Source of the DNA: Nannobrachium achirus
Taxonomy: Eukaryota > Chordata > Actinopteri > Myctophiformes > Myctophidae
DNA: 64,000 bases
Reading direction: 5' to 3'
Assembly (NCBI GenBank): GCA_963921795.1
Contig: OY997642.1
Location: forward strand, 64,437,640 to 64,501,639
Shown here: piece after piece, positions 22,264-34,159 of the stretch
Position numbering within the stretch: position 1 is the stretch's first letter
Layout of the letters: every line of letters begins with the position of its first letter
Notes under the pieces: model-generated
Told to the model about the DNA's origin: nothing
What the model saw: only the letters and a program-made list of their open reading frames with translations
Database searches by the model: none
Program-made: the position numbers and the translations under genes

Positions 22264-22342
22264 ATTGCCAATTGATGTATTTTGCATCATAATTCCTGAA
22301 CCAAGCATGATAATACATAATATGAGATATCTACACCTAGGT

Positions 22343-22690
22343 GGGGTTGGCAAAAGGGCCTTTCTGTGTGCAGTTTGCATGTTCTACCCGTGTCTCCTAG
22401 GGTATATACCCTCACAAAAAACATGCAGTAATCTTACTCCACTGATGGAGGGGAAAGGAACTGGTTGGAACAACGTGTTCCTCCATGCGCTACGTCCAAC
22501 CGGGGAAGTTCCTAACCCTAACCCTAAGCGGCTTGTTCACTCCTCATGATGCACTGAAGGAAACATTAGCTAAGTTCAGGGCCCTCCCCAGGCATGGCAA
22601 AGGGAGAGCAGAGCCCAGGATTACAGCTTAGGCAATTGGCACTGGATGAAAAAATGGGTTACAAAATCCTGGGATAAAAAATGTAAAATA
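22343..22690 (+). repeat. SINE-like repeat, partial
   Basis: It contains CCTTTCTGTGTGCAGTTTGC, CTCACAAAAAACATGCAGTA and GGGGAAAGGAACTGGTTGGA, then GGCAATTGGCACTGGATG. Close relatives are at 48700-49090 (plus) and 54166-55845 (minus). The last has a tRNA-type B box at its head, absent here. Confidence 0.7.
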
Positions 22691-22838
22691 TAACCAAATA
22701 ATGTATTTTGCATCTAAATTCCTAAACCATACATGATAATACAGAATATGTGATGTCTACACCTATGTTTTGATGGTCAAGTATTCCATGTACAACATCA
22801 TCAACTGTTCAGGTGAATGGTTAATTATTAGTCAATTC

Positions 22839-23763
22839 TAGGGTTGGAGACGGTAACCGCCGTACCGCCGTACCGCGGTATACCGAGGTCTACCGTGGTC
22901 AGTGTGCTTACCGCGGTAAAAAAATACTATTTTTTATTGAAAACAAGCGAGTTTTAAAACAGGGGAGAAGCGAGGACCGCATGCGCTCCATGCCGCTCTG
23001 CTCTGGGCCGTGTACCACAGGTTTGGAAGCCACATACGTCACTCAGAGACACAGACAGTCAGACCTACACAGGGCAGCACAACAGCCGCGTAGAGGAGTA
23101 CAGAGCAGCGTAAACTTTCTCTGTAATCCACACGACACAAGGATGTTAATACATACCTTGTGTTGTGGCATATATTTTTTTATTCACACAGATTACTGGC
23201 GGAGCGCGGGCCGCATGGACTAAAACCGAAAATGAAACTATTTTACTTTTTCCACCGCGTCGCGCATTGTGCCCCGTCCGGCGGCGCGTCGGGTTTCTGT
23301 CAAGTCTTGTAACTAAAACCTGTATATAGCAGCACTCAATCACTGCAATTTGAGAGTTGAGACGTGACGTGAGTTTACAGAATCACTGTACACGATCTGA
23401 CTACCCGTCCTCTTCTGGTTTGTTCACACAGCTGTTTGTGTCTGAAAAGCCCAAGTAGCTAGCCTACGTTACTATGGTAACCCGACAGTGCAGATCTAAA
23501 AGCTCAGAACGCGTCGCGGATGCGATGTGTTGTGAGCTTGTAGATCTGCTCCTTTCAAAGCCAAACCCGCTGTGCTGTACGGCGAAGTATAACTCGGGCA
23601 GTCAGGTTGTGGAGAGGCGACTTTTGGGAAGATGATTGCAATATTTTGGCTTATCGCCGAACCTTAATTAATAGATACGGGGGTGCGGTAATTACCGCAA
23701 TACCGGCGGTAAATGGGAAGACGGTAATCGCGGTAACAAAATGTCGATACCGCCCCACGCCTA
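22839..23763. mobile_element. hAT element (925 bp)
   Basis: Ends TAGGGTTGGAGACGGTAACC and ATACCGCCCCACGCCTA with repeated ACCGCGGTA motifs inside both. GTCAATTC duplicated exactly (22831-22838 and 23764-23771). The empty site survives inverted near 26295-26310. A half-copy of the dispersed hairpin lies at 23528-23560. Confidence 0.9.
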
Positions 23764-24333
23764 GTCAATTCAGTGATATAGTGAGGATTTCAATGAAATA
23801 GATGAGATTACAGAATTAAATGTAAAGCATACTGTATATCATGTCATGCCACTAACTGGGAACTGATTTACTGTTATGATGGTGTCCACAATAATTATTT
23901 CTTTTTGGTTGACTCATCTCAGTGCTTTTTTGTGAAGATCTGTCATCTGCTGAATCCCTTCATGAAGCAAGTACCTTGATGGTCATGTCTAAATTGATGG
24001 TCATGAGCGAATCCTGGCAAAAACGTAGTGCAGGTGATATGGTTGCATCAGTGGCAAAATACCATACACGTTCGTTGCTTTGCTACAGCAAACAGGATAC
24101 TACAGCAAAGCTGTCAAACTGCACAAAAAATTACCAATGATATGGTGTGTCATAGCATAGCCTTTGCTGAGCTGGTTTACTATATTGAGAATGTCTGTGC
24201 AAATGAAGAAATGAAGTCTGTCTTTATTTAAAAAAATAACTGTATACTGCCGCCTAGATCAACTGAGCCAGGAACAGACATCAAGGTTTAACTCTACACA
24301 TTTAAAGAATATGGTTAGGGTCAGTGACTACCT

Positions 24334-24903
24334 GTGTCCTGGAAAATCAACCAGAATAACACATCTCCTGGGCAGCCTTTCATGCCAATAAGCTGCAACC
24401 AAAAGAACTCACCCCTGCCATCTCAGCTCTCCTTCCCCTATTCCCTGATGACTCAAAATGTGGCCATGATTCATCATGCAATGAATGTCATCAATCAAGT
24501 AAGTTGTACAGAGGGTACATCCAGGACAAGTACAGTACCTGTTGTGACAATGGACCAAACTCTGCACAATGTAACCAAACAAATACAGTGGAATTGGCCC
24601 CTTTCACATGGAGAAGATCATTTTGTGATTGTCTTAGGAGGACTGCATATTGAGATGGTGGCTCTCAAGATACTGTGGGACTGGCTAGAAGGTAGTGGTT
24701 CGATGGAACATAGCCACCCAGGGAGTTGCAGAGTCCTTTCTGAAAGCTTAAACCAAACTAAACATAGGCGCAAATGGCGGGGGGGACAAGGTGTTTTTGT
24801 CACCTTCCAGGTTCAATTTCGTCCCCTCCATTCACTTCCAGAAGACCCCCCTGTCCCCCCCAGTCAGGGACATAGTGGTCTAAATTCTGAAATCATGCAC
24901 TAA
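24334..24903 (+). pseudogene. Remnant of an uncharacterised multicopy gene family (PVVTMDQ / KQIQWNWP)
   Basis: An open frame of 189 codons whose middle reads AMIHHAMNVINQV, VPVVTMDQTLHNVTKQIQWN, HGEDHFVIVLGGLHIEM and LWDWLEGSG. From memory, this pattern is shared by many unannotated proteins in fish and cnidarian genomes that usually end in a cysteine-rich KCxCK domain. No biochemical function is known to me. Upstream bases 24355-24480 carry related sequence in another frame, and the similarity stops near 24730, so this copy is broken. It lies between the arms of the inverted duplication. Related C-terminal remnants occur at 40.6, 42.3 and 43.5 kb. Confidence 0.5.
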
Positions 24904-24987
24904 ACACGATCGAAGATGCTTTTTGAATGATTTATAGATGCTATTATATGAGAACACCCCTCTGTTTTCCTGCAAAATGGTTTGGTC

Positions 24988-25098
24988 TGTGTTGCCAAGT
25001 TCTTAGAAACAAGCAGCCAGCTATATAAAAACCACAATATTCCAGGGTGGTTTTCATATAGCTGGCTGCTTGTTTCTCTCGCAAAATCTGGCAACAAG
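24988..25098. mobile_element. Palindromic MITE (AGAAACAAGCAGCCAGCTAT arms)
   Basis: AGAAACAAGCAGCCAGCTAT at 25006 is inverted as ATAGCTGGCTGCTTGTTTCT ending at 25078; the arms are about 31 bp. The outer ends TGTTGCCAAGTTC and TGGCAACA also pair loosely. A fragment of the same family is at about 54500-54540 (TTGCCAGACTTTGCGAGAGA). Confidence 0.75.
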
Positions 25099-25481
25099 AA
25101 ATGAAAGTTAAAGAAACGACAGAAGACTGCTGCTGCAGCTCAAACTCAATAGAACACAATATTTATAACTTTGGTTCTGCCATTTCAAATAGTTAATAAG
25201 GAATGCCGCCACCCTGGACAAGGAAAGGATTACTTTGTTTTTGTTGCCACCCTGGCCGGACAAGGAAGCTAAAGGATTACTTTGTTGTTACTTGGGCTGT
25301 GTGACGAGAGGACTGGAGGACAGGAGGAGGGGGAGGAGGAAAGATTTTCAATTCTCAAGCCGGGTAATGAATGACATTTATACCGTATTGTGTTCTGGAC
25401 TGGCGGCCTGTTCTAACCTGTGCCAACTGCTTGTGGACTGTATTATTGTATTGTGTGTTCAGTGTTCTGACGGCTGAGCGG

Positions 25482-26036
25482 CTGTCATGCTTCTGAGTTC
25501 TGAGTAGGGATACTGTATTTTATTGTGGCCAGTGTTTTGAGTGATGAACGGTCGCTGTGCCAAATTGCTGCTATAGTCGGTGTTCTTGAGGTAAAAAGTT
25601 AACCATAGAAACATGAAAGAAACGTTGGTTATGACGAGAGGACTGTTTAATGTCAGTGTTTGTGTGTTTTAAGCTTTGGTTGTGTTGGTTATTGCAGTAC
25701 TAGTGATAACTTGATAAGTAAATAAATAATACATCATAAAACCGTTAATGCCTGTATGCTGTCATGCTTCTGAGTTCTGAGTAGGGATACTGTATTGTAT
25801 TGTGGCCAGTGTTTTGAGTGATGAACGGTCACTGTGCCAAATTGCTGCTATAGTCGGTGTTCTTGAGGTAAAAAGTTAACCATAGAAACAAACGTTGGTT
25901 ATGACGAGAGGACTGTTTAATGTCAGTGTTTGTGTTGAAGTGTGTTTTAAGCTTTTGGTTGTGTTGGTTATTGCAGTACTAGTGATAACTTGATAAGTAA
26001 ATAAATAATACATCATAAAACCGTTAATGCCTGTAT
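25482..26036. repeat. Tandem duplication, about 275-bp unit, two copies
   Basis: CATGCTTCTGAGTTCTGAGT starts each copy (near 25487 and 25762), and each ends with CATAAAACCGTTAATGCCTG. Differences are a few substitutions and small indels, so it is fairly recent. Confidence 0.9.
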
Positions 26037-26214
26037 CTGAAGGAAAATGAGGGGGTAAAACTGCCCGAAAACCGATCTCTGCACGCAAAAAAAAACGAAA
26101 TCGGGCGCGCGTGCGCTTTGCGCGCGCCGCAGGTCCCCCCCATGCATTTATTGGATCTGCGCCACTGAAACTAAATACTTATTGTGGACACTAATAAGTA
26201 AACATAACAGTAAA

Positions 26215-28255
26215 TTAGGCCCCAGTTAGTGGGATGGCATGAAATATGCTTGAAATTTAATTCCACATAATCTCTTCTATTTCATTGCAATCCTCACTGA
26301 ATTGACTTAACCATTCACCTGAACAGTTTATGATGTTGTACAGGTTATCAATGGAATCCTTGGCCATCAAAACATAGGTGTACATCACATATGTCTGTAT
26401 TATCATTTATGGTTCAGGAAATAAATACATTGTTTGGTTATGGCTCAAATACTGTACAAATGGTTTTGTGATGCCTCCATATCTGAAAATGTTGAGGGCA
26501 CCAAACTGTACAAGTGTACCAAGTTTCACGCTTTTATGAAAAAGTGAAAAATCTTTGGACAAAACCACGGGACTACCTCACAACATCACTGAATTGACCA
26601 TTAACTATTGACCTGAACAGTTTATCATGTTTTACATAGGGCTGTCTTCGACACAGGATTTATGAAGTCGATTCGAGTCGCGGGGGTTAATCCGACGCGT
26701 CGACGAATCGTTTTATAGTCTACTTTGTGTAAAAAAAAGAAAAAAAAGTGTTGCTTTAAACCACGTCAACATAATAGAATAATACATTAAGAGATGAATT
26801 GAATACACAGTGTTTTCGGTGATATCGGTGCGCGAGCACAAATGTTATCTGCATAGCAGTGTACAACCATAGAGTTATAACACACCGTTAAAACAAATAA
26901 AACATCTCCGCTGTTTCAACTCTGCCCGTCTCTCTGCACTGTCTGCAGCGTGCAGTAGAGATGAGACATTCGCGAACGATTGCGCTCTCTTGAACGGCTC
27001 TTTTAAATGAATGATGGGATCCAGTCCGCAGTCGCGGGACACAGAGCGCTGACAGAGTAATGAGTCAGTGTCGAGAACGGATTCATTTCAGAAACTGATC
27101 ATAAACAGGTGGAGGCACAGCTCCCGCTTGAGCCAGCAGTGAGGACATGTCATGGACGCAAACACAGCGAAACACAATCATTCATCATGGATTACAACAC
27201 TGGAACAATTCAGAAGCACTTTAATTAGAAAATGTAACTTGTAGCCTACACTTGTGTATGTTAATTTGACTTTAGAAGATTGTTTACTACTTCGTGGATG
27301 CGCGTTTGTGCTGTGGCAGGTTATTTAATATGTGATTTTGACAGCGTGCTTCTCCTCTTAACGGAACACTGTCCCGGCTCTGAATGTTTTAACGAAGCGG
27401 CGGTTCTGAACCGTTCTGGCCGTTCCGTCTCACTTTCAACCCGACGCTGGTGCGAGACAATAAATAACTGTTCGCCAATTGCTACTTCTCATTGGAAGTA
27501 CATGACACCACACCAGCCCAGCAGTGCACCGCAGTACTGGCAGTAGTAGGCTATAACTGGTGATATAAAAAAATATATATTTTCGCTTCGACTCAAACAA
27601 TTGACGTCGATTCCCGGGGCTTAAAACGACGCGTCGATTCGTCGATTTTTAGAAGACACCCCTAGTTTTACATGATATCAATGAAATCCTTGACCATCAA
27701 AACATGGGTGTAGACATCACCTATTCTGTATTATCATGTTTGGTTCAGGAGTTATGATGCAAAATACATTAATTGGTAATGGTGGAAATTAAAATGTCCG
27801 CCATGGCCACCACGGGGCGTTTTTGCGATGGCTCCATATCTGAAAATGTTCAGGGCCCCAAACTGTACAAGTGTACCAAATGTCACGCTTTTATGATTTT
27901 TTTTTTTATGATTTTCGTCACTATCACCAAGACTAATATTAGAGATTTTGATGTTCTGGGCATGAAATGGTTAATATTACAAATGCATAAATATCTAATC
28001 TAATGCACTGTACGTATACACTTTTATGGATAAACACTGCAGAAAGCAAACTTTGTGCATTTAAATCAAGTATTTTGTATGAAATACCATAAAACTCTAT
28101 TTTGGGTGGATTTCTTGTGTTTCAGGCATTAAGGGGTTAATAATAAAACATGCTCAATGGATATCACTGGTCATCATCTTGAATCCTTAAGAGGTGACCC
28201 CAAGCTACAAGAATCAGTTGAGAAAAAAACTTTTACAGGCGAATCCACGTTCACC
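26215..28255. repeat. Inverted segmental duplication, right arm
   Basis: Reverse complement of the left-arm segments at 20045-23900. It holds empty sites for the LINE and the 22839 hAT, and carries its own hAT at 26637-27664. The related stretches at 26260-26470 and 26570-27760 show that the ancestral repeat had internal duplicates. Confidence 0.85.
26637..27664. mobile_element. hAT element (1028 bp)
   Basis: Ends TAGGGCTGTCTTCGAC and AGAAGACACCCCTA; the subtermini have repeated GTCGATTCG / ACGCGTCGA. GTTTTACA duplicated exactly (26629-26636 and 27665-27672). No transposase frame. Confidence 0.9.
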
Positions 28256-28730
28256 CCCACGGCTCCCCGACTATAATGCGGTCAAGTTATGGTTATTTAA
28301 ATCTAATTACAGAATAAGTAATAGCAGTATATGTTTACATGTTATATGCTGTAGGCTAGGCCTACTAGGTGTTCAATTATTATAATCATTATTATTTTGA
28401 ATTTTCACAACGTATTTTCAAAATTTGTACATAATGCAACATGCCTAAATAACATACATGGATATGCACTGCAGTATGCCATTTTAGTCATATTATGTTT
28501 GTGTAAATTAATTTATTATTGACAAAGGTTGACAACAAGAACATCTTCAGAACCAACATTTGTTTTATCTGCTAATTTGTTCATATTTAATTGGGAATAA
28601 ATGAAATCGACAAATCGATGAATGATCTGTTATACTGACCTATTCCTAATTAACATATTAATGAAATGTGTTTCCCATGGTTACTATTATTAGTGGAGGA
28701 AACAAAAGGCCAAACGTTGACTATACACCT

Positions 28731-28743
28731 ACCCTGGGTGGTG

Positions 28744-28799
<56 letters not shown>

Positions 28800-29381
28800 G
28801 ACATACATCTTTCATATCTTTAGGATGTCCCCTTCATGAAATGGATAGTTTTATTTTACTGCAAAATCTGGTGATAATCTTCTAATTCTTTAAGGGGTAG
28901 TACAAACTCATAACTTTGACTTGTCCTCTTCATGAAATGGATGGTTACCATTTGATTTTCCTCTTGATTTCTACTTACTTGAATTCACACAATATTTTAG
29001 GTTCAAAAGCAACCACAAGAATGTCATAATATGCTTGTATTTTGAATCAGCAGGCTTTTTATTTTCTATTACTGTAATAATGCCTAAAAATACAAAAAAA
29101 AATATTAATAACAGGGAATACAATTTGATACCTTGTGTTTACACACTTCATATTCATATATAATTTACGGTAGAGCTGTCAGAATGAAATTATTTTTTTC
29201 CATTAAAATTCGAATATTAAAGAAATGGATTAGTCAAATACTTAAATTACTATTCGAATGTAACAAATACATGCTTTCATCATGTCACAAATTATCAACA
29301 ATTAAGTTTGAGTGCATGGCATGCACTGCAGTGCACACACACACAGAAAGTTATCCATAGTAGCCTAATCCCCATGCATGC

Positions 29382-29473
<92 letters not shown>

Positions 29474-30234
29474 TGTGTGTGTGTGCATATCAAATTGTAT
29501 TCACTGTTGTGATGTGTGAACATATCAAATTGTATTCACTGTTATTAAGCAGTCATTGTGTTGTATTTGTAGGCATTATTGCAGTATTATTAGATAAGGA
29601 TTAGATGGAATTCTGGAAACTAAAAAAGCCTGCTGATTCACATTACAAGCATATTATGACATATTCTTCTGGTTGCTTTTGGGTGTTGGTGTCCTCCCTA
29701 TAGACAATCTGTACTATTGTGTAAATTCAACCAGTAAGAAAATGGAAAATGATTAACTTAGCTATTTCTGCATTTTTTGGGGGGTAAATCACTTTATTAA
29801 AAAAAAAAGAAAAAAAAAATACTGACCATCCATTTATGTCAAGGTTATGAAAAAAAATATATATATAGAAGATTATCACCAGGATTACAGGGGAGCATTC
29901 CTTAGAAATGTAATTTACGCCATTAGAAAGTCCTTATATAAAAAATGCTGCAGATTCAAAACAGAACCAAATGTTTGCATTCTGATTGTTCTGGGATGTA
30001 AGGACACTACATGTAAACCATCTGTGCAAGTATGAGGTAAAAACAACTAGCAGGTAGGTAAATGACAAAGATTTGGAACTCCATCTTTCATGGTAGGCTT
30101 TTTTTTGCCTATGTGAGTCCATTCATGGATCAATTTATTTTTGCAGTAAAAGTAAAACTCAGGAAAATCCATTTCATGAAGGGGACATCCTAAAGATTTG
30201 AAGAAAGAAATAAACTATGTTCTACCCCGGGTAG
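28731..30234. repeat. Fold-back element with microsatellite core
   Basis: CTACCCTGGGTGG at left and CTACCCCGGGTAG at right bound segments that match in inverse, such as AGGATGTCCCCTTCATGAAA against TTTCATGAAGGGGACATCCT, and CAGCAGGCTTTTTA against AAAAAGCCTGCTG. It includes (ACAG)n at 28747-28798 and a (GT)/(GTGC)n core at 29383-29485. No gene. Confidence 0.7.
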
Positions 30235-30347
30235 GCGTATCTCAAGAACTAAGGCTCATTTTTAGGGTTTGTTCCTCCACTATATGGCAATACAACTAGC
30301 ATGGGTGAAAGACAGAAACAGAGAGAGAAACAGAGAATGAAACTTAC

Positions 30348-31649
30348 CGGTTCTGGTGGTCTTCAGGTTCCTCCTGTTTAATCGAGATGGTCCTGGATGG
30401 CTCACAGTAGAAGGGCTTTTCTCTTCAGTATGGAGGCACTGATGATTTTTTAAAGTTCCTTTCCCAGTAAAAACCTTTCCACATGTTTCACAGCTGAAAG
30501 GCTTCTCTCTAGTATGGATGCGCCGATGTTTTCTTACTGTTCCAGGCTCGGTAAAACACTTCCCACATGTTTCACAACTGAATGGCTTCTCTCCAGTATG
30601 GACGTTCTGATGCAGTTTTAAACTTCTTTTCTCTTTAAAACACTTTCCACATATTTCACAACTGAAAGGTTTCTCTGCAGGACTGCTCTTTCCAGTATGG
30701 ATGCGTGTATGGTTTCTTAATGTTCCAGAATTGGTGAAACACTTACCACATGTTTCACAGCTGTATGGCTTCTCTCCAGTATGGCTGCGCAAATGTATTT
30801 TCAAGTGTCCAGACTGGGTAAAACACTTTCCACATATTTCACACTTGCATGGCTTCTCTCCAGTATGGATGCGCTGATGTTCTTTTAATCTTCCTTTCCT
30901 AATAAAACACTTCCCACATATTTCACAACTGAAAGGTTTTTCTCCAGTATGGGTGCGCTGGTGAAGTTTGAGACTATTACTGTGGGAGAACCTTTCTCCA
31001 CACTCGTCACAGCTGTAAGGCTTCTCTCCAGTGTGGATGCGCTGGTGAGTTTTGAGATGGTGACTGTAGTTGAACCTTTTTCCACACTGGTCACAGCTGT
31101 AAGGCTTCACTCCAGTATGGATGAGCCGGTGAGTCTGTAAGTGTACCTTCTGTGTAAAACACTTCCCACATGTTTCACAGCTGAAAGGCTTCACTTTCAC
31201 TTCAGCATGACTTCTATTGTGTTTCACAAGGGTATCCATTCGATTGAAGCTTTTCCCACACTGGTCACAGTGGTAAGACTTTTCGCCAGTGTGAATTAAC
31301 TGGTGTTGTTTGAGAACGTTCATGTATGCAAACCTTTTCCCACACTGGTCACAGCTGTAAGGCTTCTCTCCAGTATGGATTTTCTTGTGTGTCAAAAGGT
31401 TAGACATTAGAGTGCAGGTTTTCCCACACTGGTCACAGGAATATGTTTTCTTTCCAGTATGGATGCGCTGATGGGTTTTCAACTTGTTGGAACTAGTAAA
31501 ACATTTCCCACATGTTTTACAGCAGTAAGGTTTCTTCCCAGGGTGTGTTCTCCGGTGTCTTTTGAGAGTCTCTTTTGTTTTAAACGTTTTCCCACATTGG
31601 TCACAGCAGTAACGGCTTGGTTTAACTGGAGACAGGGCAGGACAGGTAT
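30348..31649 (-). CDS. C2H2 zinc-finger exon (14 fingers)
   Basis: Acceptor TTTCTATTTCAG precedes 31649. The reading frame starts TCPALSPVKPSRYCCDQCG and runs through 14 C2H2 fingers (C-x2-C-x12-H-x3-H) joined mostly by HTGEKP linkers, with a longer linker (AEVKVKPF) after finger 5 and GKSSPAEKPF after finger 11. No KRAB or SCAN is present. After finger 14 the frame runs through a copy of the SIKQEEPED exon in another frame and meets a GTAAG donor at 30347 (phase 1) or reads on to a stop ending at 30280. It is a nuclear DNA-binding, probably transcription-regulating protein; the target is unknown. It joins in phase to the exon at 36393-36704. Confidence 0.85.
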
Positions 31650-31669
31650 CTGAAATAGAAAATGCATAC

Positions 31670-32258
31670 CAGATGAAAGCCAGTTTTATGCATCTATCAG
31701 ACTTAACGTTCTTACGGTACCTTTACAACCACAGTCAATTTTACTGTTAACTATGGGCAATTGTCTGCATCTCTGATTAAATGTTTAGATTTTTCTTTTT
31801 AAGTGAGAAGGGGACAAAAATAATAATATTAGACTCAATATGAATCCTGTTGAAGTGAAAAATCAAGGAAGACAGAACAGAATAAAACAAGGAAACACAA
31901 TACATGAAACTCACGGAGGTCCTGGTCTCAATAATATTGTATAATACCATTAGCCTAGTTCCAGAGCCTCAATCGCTAGCCACACCCCTTTAAATTTTTT
32001 GTTTTGGCGATTCAGGGGTCTAGAATCGCTCTCATTGAAGAGGCTTGCCTCGTTTGAAAATCCGTACGGCGAATCAGCGTCGTGAATCAGCGTGGGTGGG
32101 GGTTTCCCAGAACTCATGTGCGTTTCCAAGTATTTTTTTTTGAAAAAAAAAAAATTGATTTTTTTTTTTTTTAATTCTCGGGTTCCTCGGGCATGGCAGG
32201 GCCGTACAACCGGAAATTCTCAGGTTCCTCGGTTTTGGCAGCAAATGAGTTAATATTG
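31670..32258. other. Intron of the zinc-finger gene; no separate gene
   Basis: AT-rich, with A and T homopolymers at about 32130-32172. No frame with a recognisable domain. Confidence 0.5.
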
Positions 32259-32724
32259 ATGACATCAGGGTTCTCCATATATGGGTATAAAGGGATTCTG
32301 TTAGTGCCCCTGACATCAGTGATGTCAGAGTGGCAAACCCATAGACCGTAAAATAAAACCTGGCCCCCACCAACCTCAAAAAATTATAATAATAAATAAA
32401 TTGAATATTGAAAGTTACAGGTATGGTCTTCTTCTTCTTCTTTCGTGTATCATCGTCCTTGATGATTGGTTGACAACATTGTATTGCGATATGAAACTTA
32501 AGCTTACCATAATCACAGTAATTCTTAATAATTTTCATTCAATCATATTCAATGGCTTTTGGAGAGAAATGAGACTCCAGTCACTTTTAGAGAGCTGCGG
32601 TGGGAAGGTTTGTGAGCGTCTGTGTCCAGCTGATGCTAGTAAGTATTTGATTGCTGCTCGTTAACACATCAAAGGAAGTCAATTATGTCTCTGCACTGTC
32701 AACTGCTGTTATACATACTAGAAG

Positions 32725-33560
32725 CTCGGCGGCCGAGCGTCTAGTCTGCACCCTGGCCAACTCGGGAACAATGTAAAGAGGGAATGAATGCCCCTGCAAA
32801 CCCCATTATACCTGTTGTCATACGATCTGTTTTGACCATCTGTTTGCGTGTCCATTTATGCCCATATATGGAGATATCTGTCTGTCTATGTCCTTTTTAT
32901 GCCCATATATGGAGATCTCTGTAGGACCTGTTTTGACCATCTGTTTGCCTGTGTCCATTTATGCCCATATATGGAGTTATCTGTCTGTGTCCATTTTATG
33001 CCCATATATGGAGATCTCTGTAGGACCCGTATTGACCATCTGTTTGCATGTGTCCATTTATGCTCATATATGGAGATATCTGTATCTGTCTGTCTGCATC
33101 CATTTTTTGCCCATATATGGAGATCTTTGACCATCTGTTTGCCTGTGTCCATTTATGCCCATATATGGAGGTATCTTTATCGGTCTGTCTGCATCCATTA
33201 TATACCCATATATGGACATCTATGCAGACCCAGTGCCGGTTCCGGAAAACCATGATGTCAGACAGAATCCGACCCTTTCGTGCCGGTTCCAGAAAATCGC
33301 CTATCGGGTCGGGTCGAGGCCGGGCACTGCACTACCTGCTGCGGCGGGGAACGCGCGTACCGAATTTGAAATAGGGAATGAATGCCCTACAAACTCTGAT
33401 GTCAGACATCAGCTCCGCATATGGGCATCCATTTTATGCCCATATATGGAGATCTCTGTGAATGCCCTACCCTTTAATGCAAACTTCATTATACCTGTTG
33501 TCATAAGAGCCGTTTTGACCATATGTTTGCCTGTGTCCATTTATGCCCATATATGAACAT
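32725..33560 (+). repeat. Interspersed repeat with amplified CCATATATGG units
   Basis: It starts at GAAGCTCGGCGGCCGAGCG and contains tandem units of about 100 bp built from TTGACCATCTGTTTGC, GTGTCCATTTATG, CCCATATATGGAGAT and TCTGT. Exact CCATATATGG occurs nine times from 32862 to 33449. An unamplified inverted relative is at 49500-49800. The open frames across it are repeat artefacts. It lies in the zinc-finger gene intron. Confidence 0.8.
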
Positions 33561-33964
33561 CAGAACACGTCATACTGATGACATTCAATACGTAACCATG
33601 GCATTTTTCTTTGGGAAAAACTTATTGGGGAACCCTGCTTTAGGAGATTATGTGTTATGTGTAATGCACTTTATTGACTTCAGTATGCAATGAAATGCAA
33701 TAAACATGATGACCATTAGAGAACGTTGAACCTTTGTGTTGTTTATATGTAATATTCTTTATAATTATCTCATCCTAGCTTACGATATTGCCAATATATT
33801 AGAATACTTTTCTTTCTGCTACTGGGGACCCCCCAAACTAATCATAATGTGAACTGGGGTTTCACTGAAATCTGAAAATATACCACTTGATTTTTAATGT
33901 TTTCAGCAAAGTCTGAAGTCTTAGTCTTCACCCTTTATTCTTACTCTTACACAATTTAGTCTTA

Positions 33965-34159
33965 AGCTGCATTCACACTACAGATATATAGTTGAACGTT
34001 TAGCTTGGTAATTCAATGTAATCTCAATGGAAACCAGCTTTAAAGCTTCCAAAGCTTCGTTTGGTGTGTGTCCTGTATCTTTAAAGCTGGTTTCCATTGA
34101 GATAACATTGAATTACCAAGCAAAACGTTCAACTATATATCTGTAGTGTGAATGAGGCA
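33965..34159. mobile_element. Harbinger-like palindromic MITE (195 bp)
   Basis: Almost the whole element is an inverted repeat: GCATTCACACTACAGATATA at left against TATATCTGTAGTGTGAATG at right, arms about 85 bp. TTA flanks both sides (33962-33964 and 34160-34162), the 3-bp TWA target of PIF/Harbinger. Confidence 0.8.

Larger units (their letters stand above)
20045..24000. repeat. Inverted segmental duplication, left arm (with insertions)
   Basis: Segments 20045-20537, 22264-22342, 22690-22838 and 23764-23900 are inverted copies of 26215-28255. Examples are GGAGCCATCGCAAAAACGCC against GGCGTTTTTGCGATGGCTCC, and the CACTTGTACAGTTTGGGGCC block. Between them lie a LINE end, a SINE-like block and hAT elements that are absent from the partner arm. 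Confidence 0.85.

Noticed and set aside
32848-33556. Overlapping frames of 85-135 codons with PIYGD repeats
   Set aside because: Arise in all frames from the CCATATATGG repeat unit.
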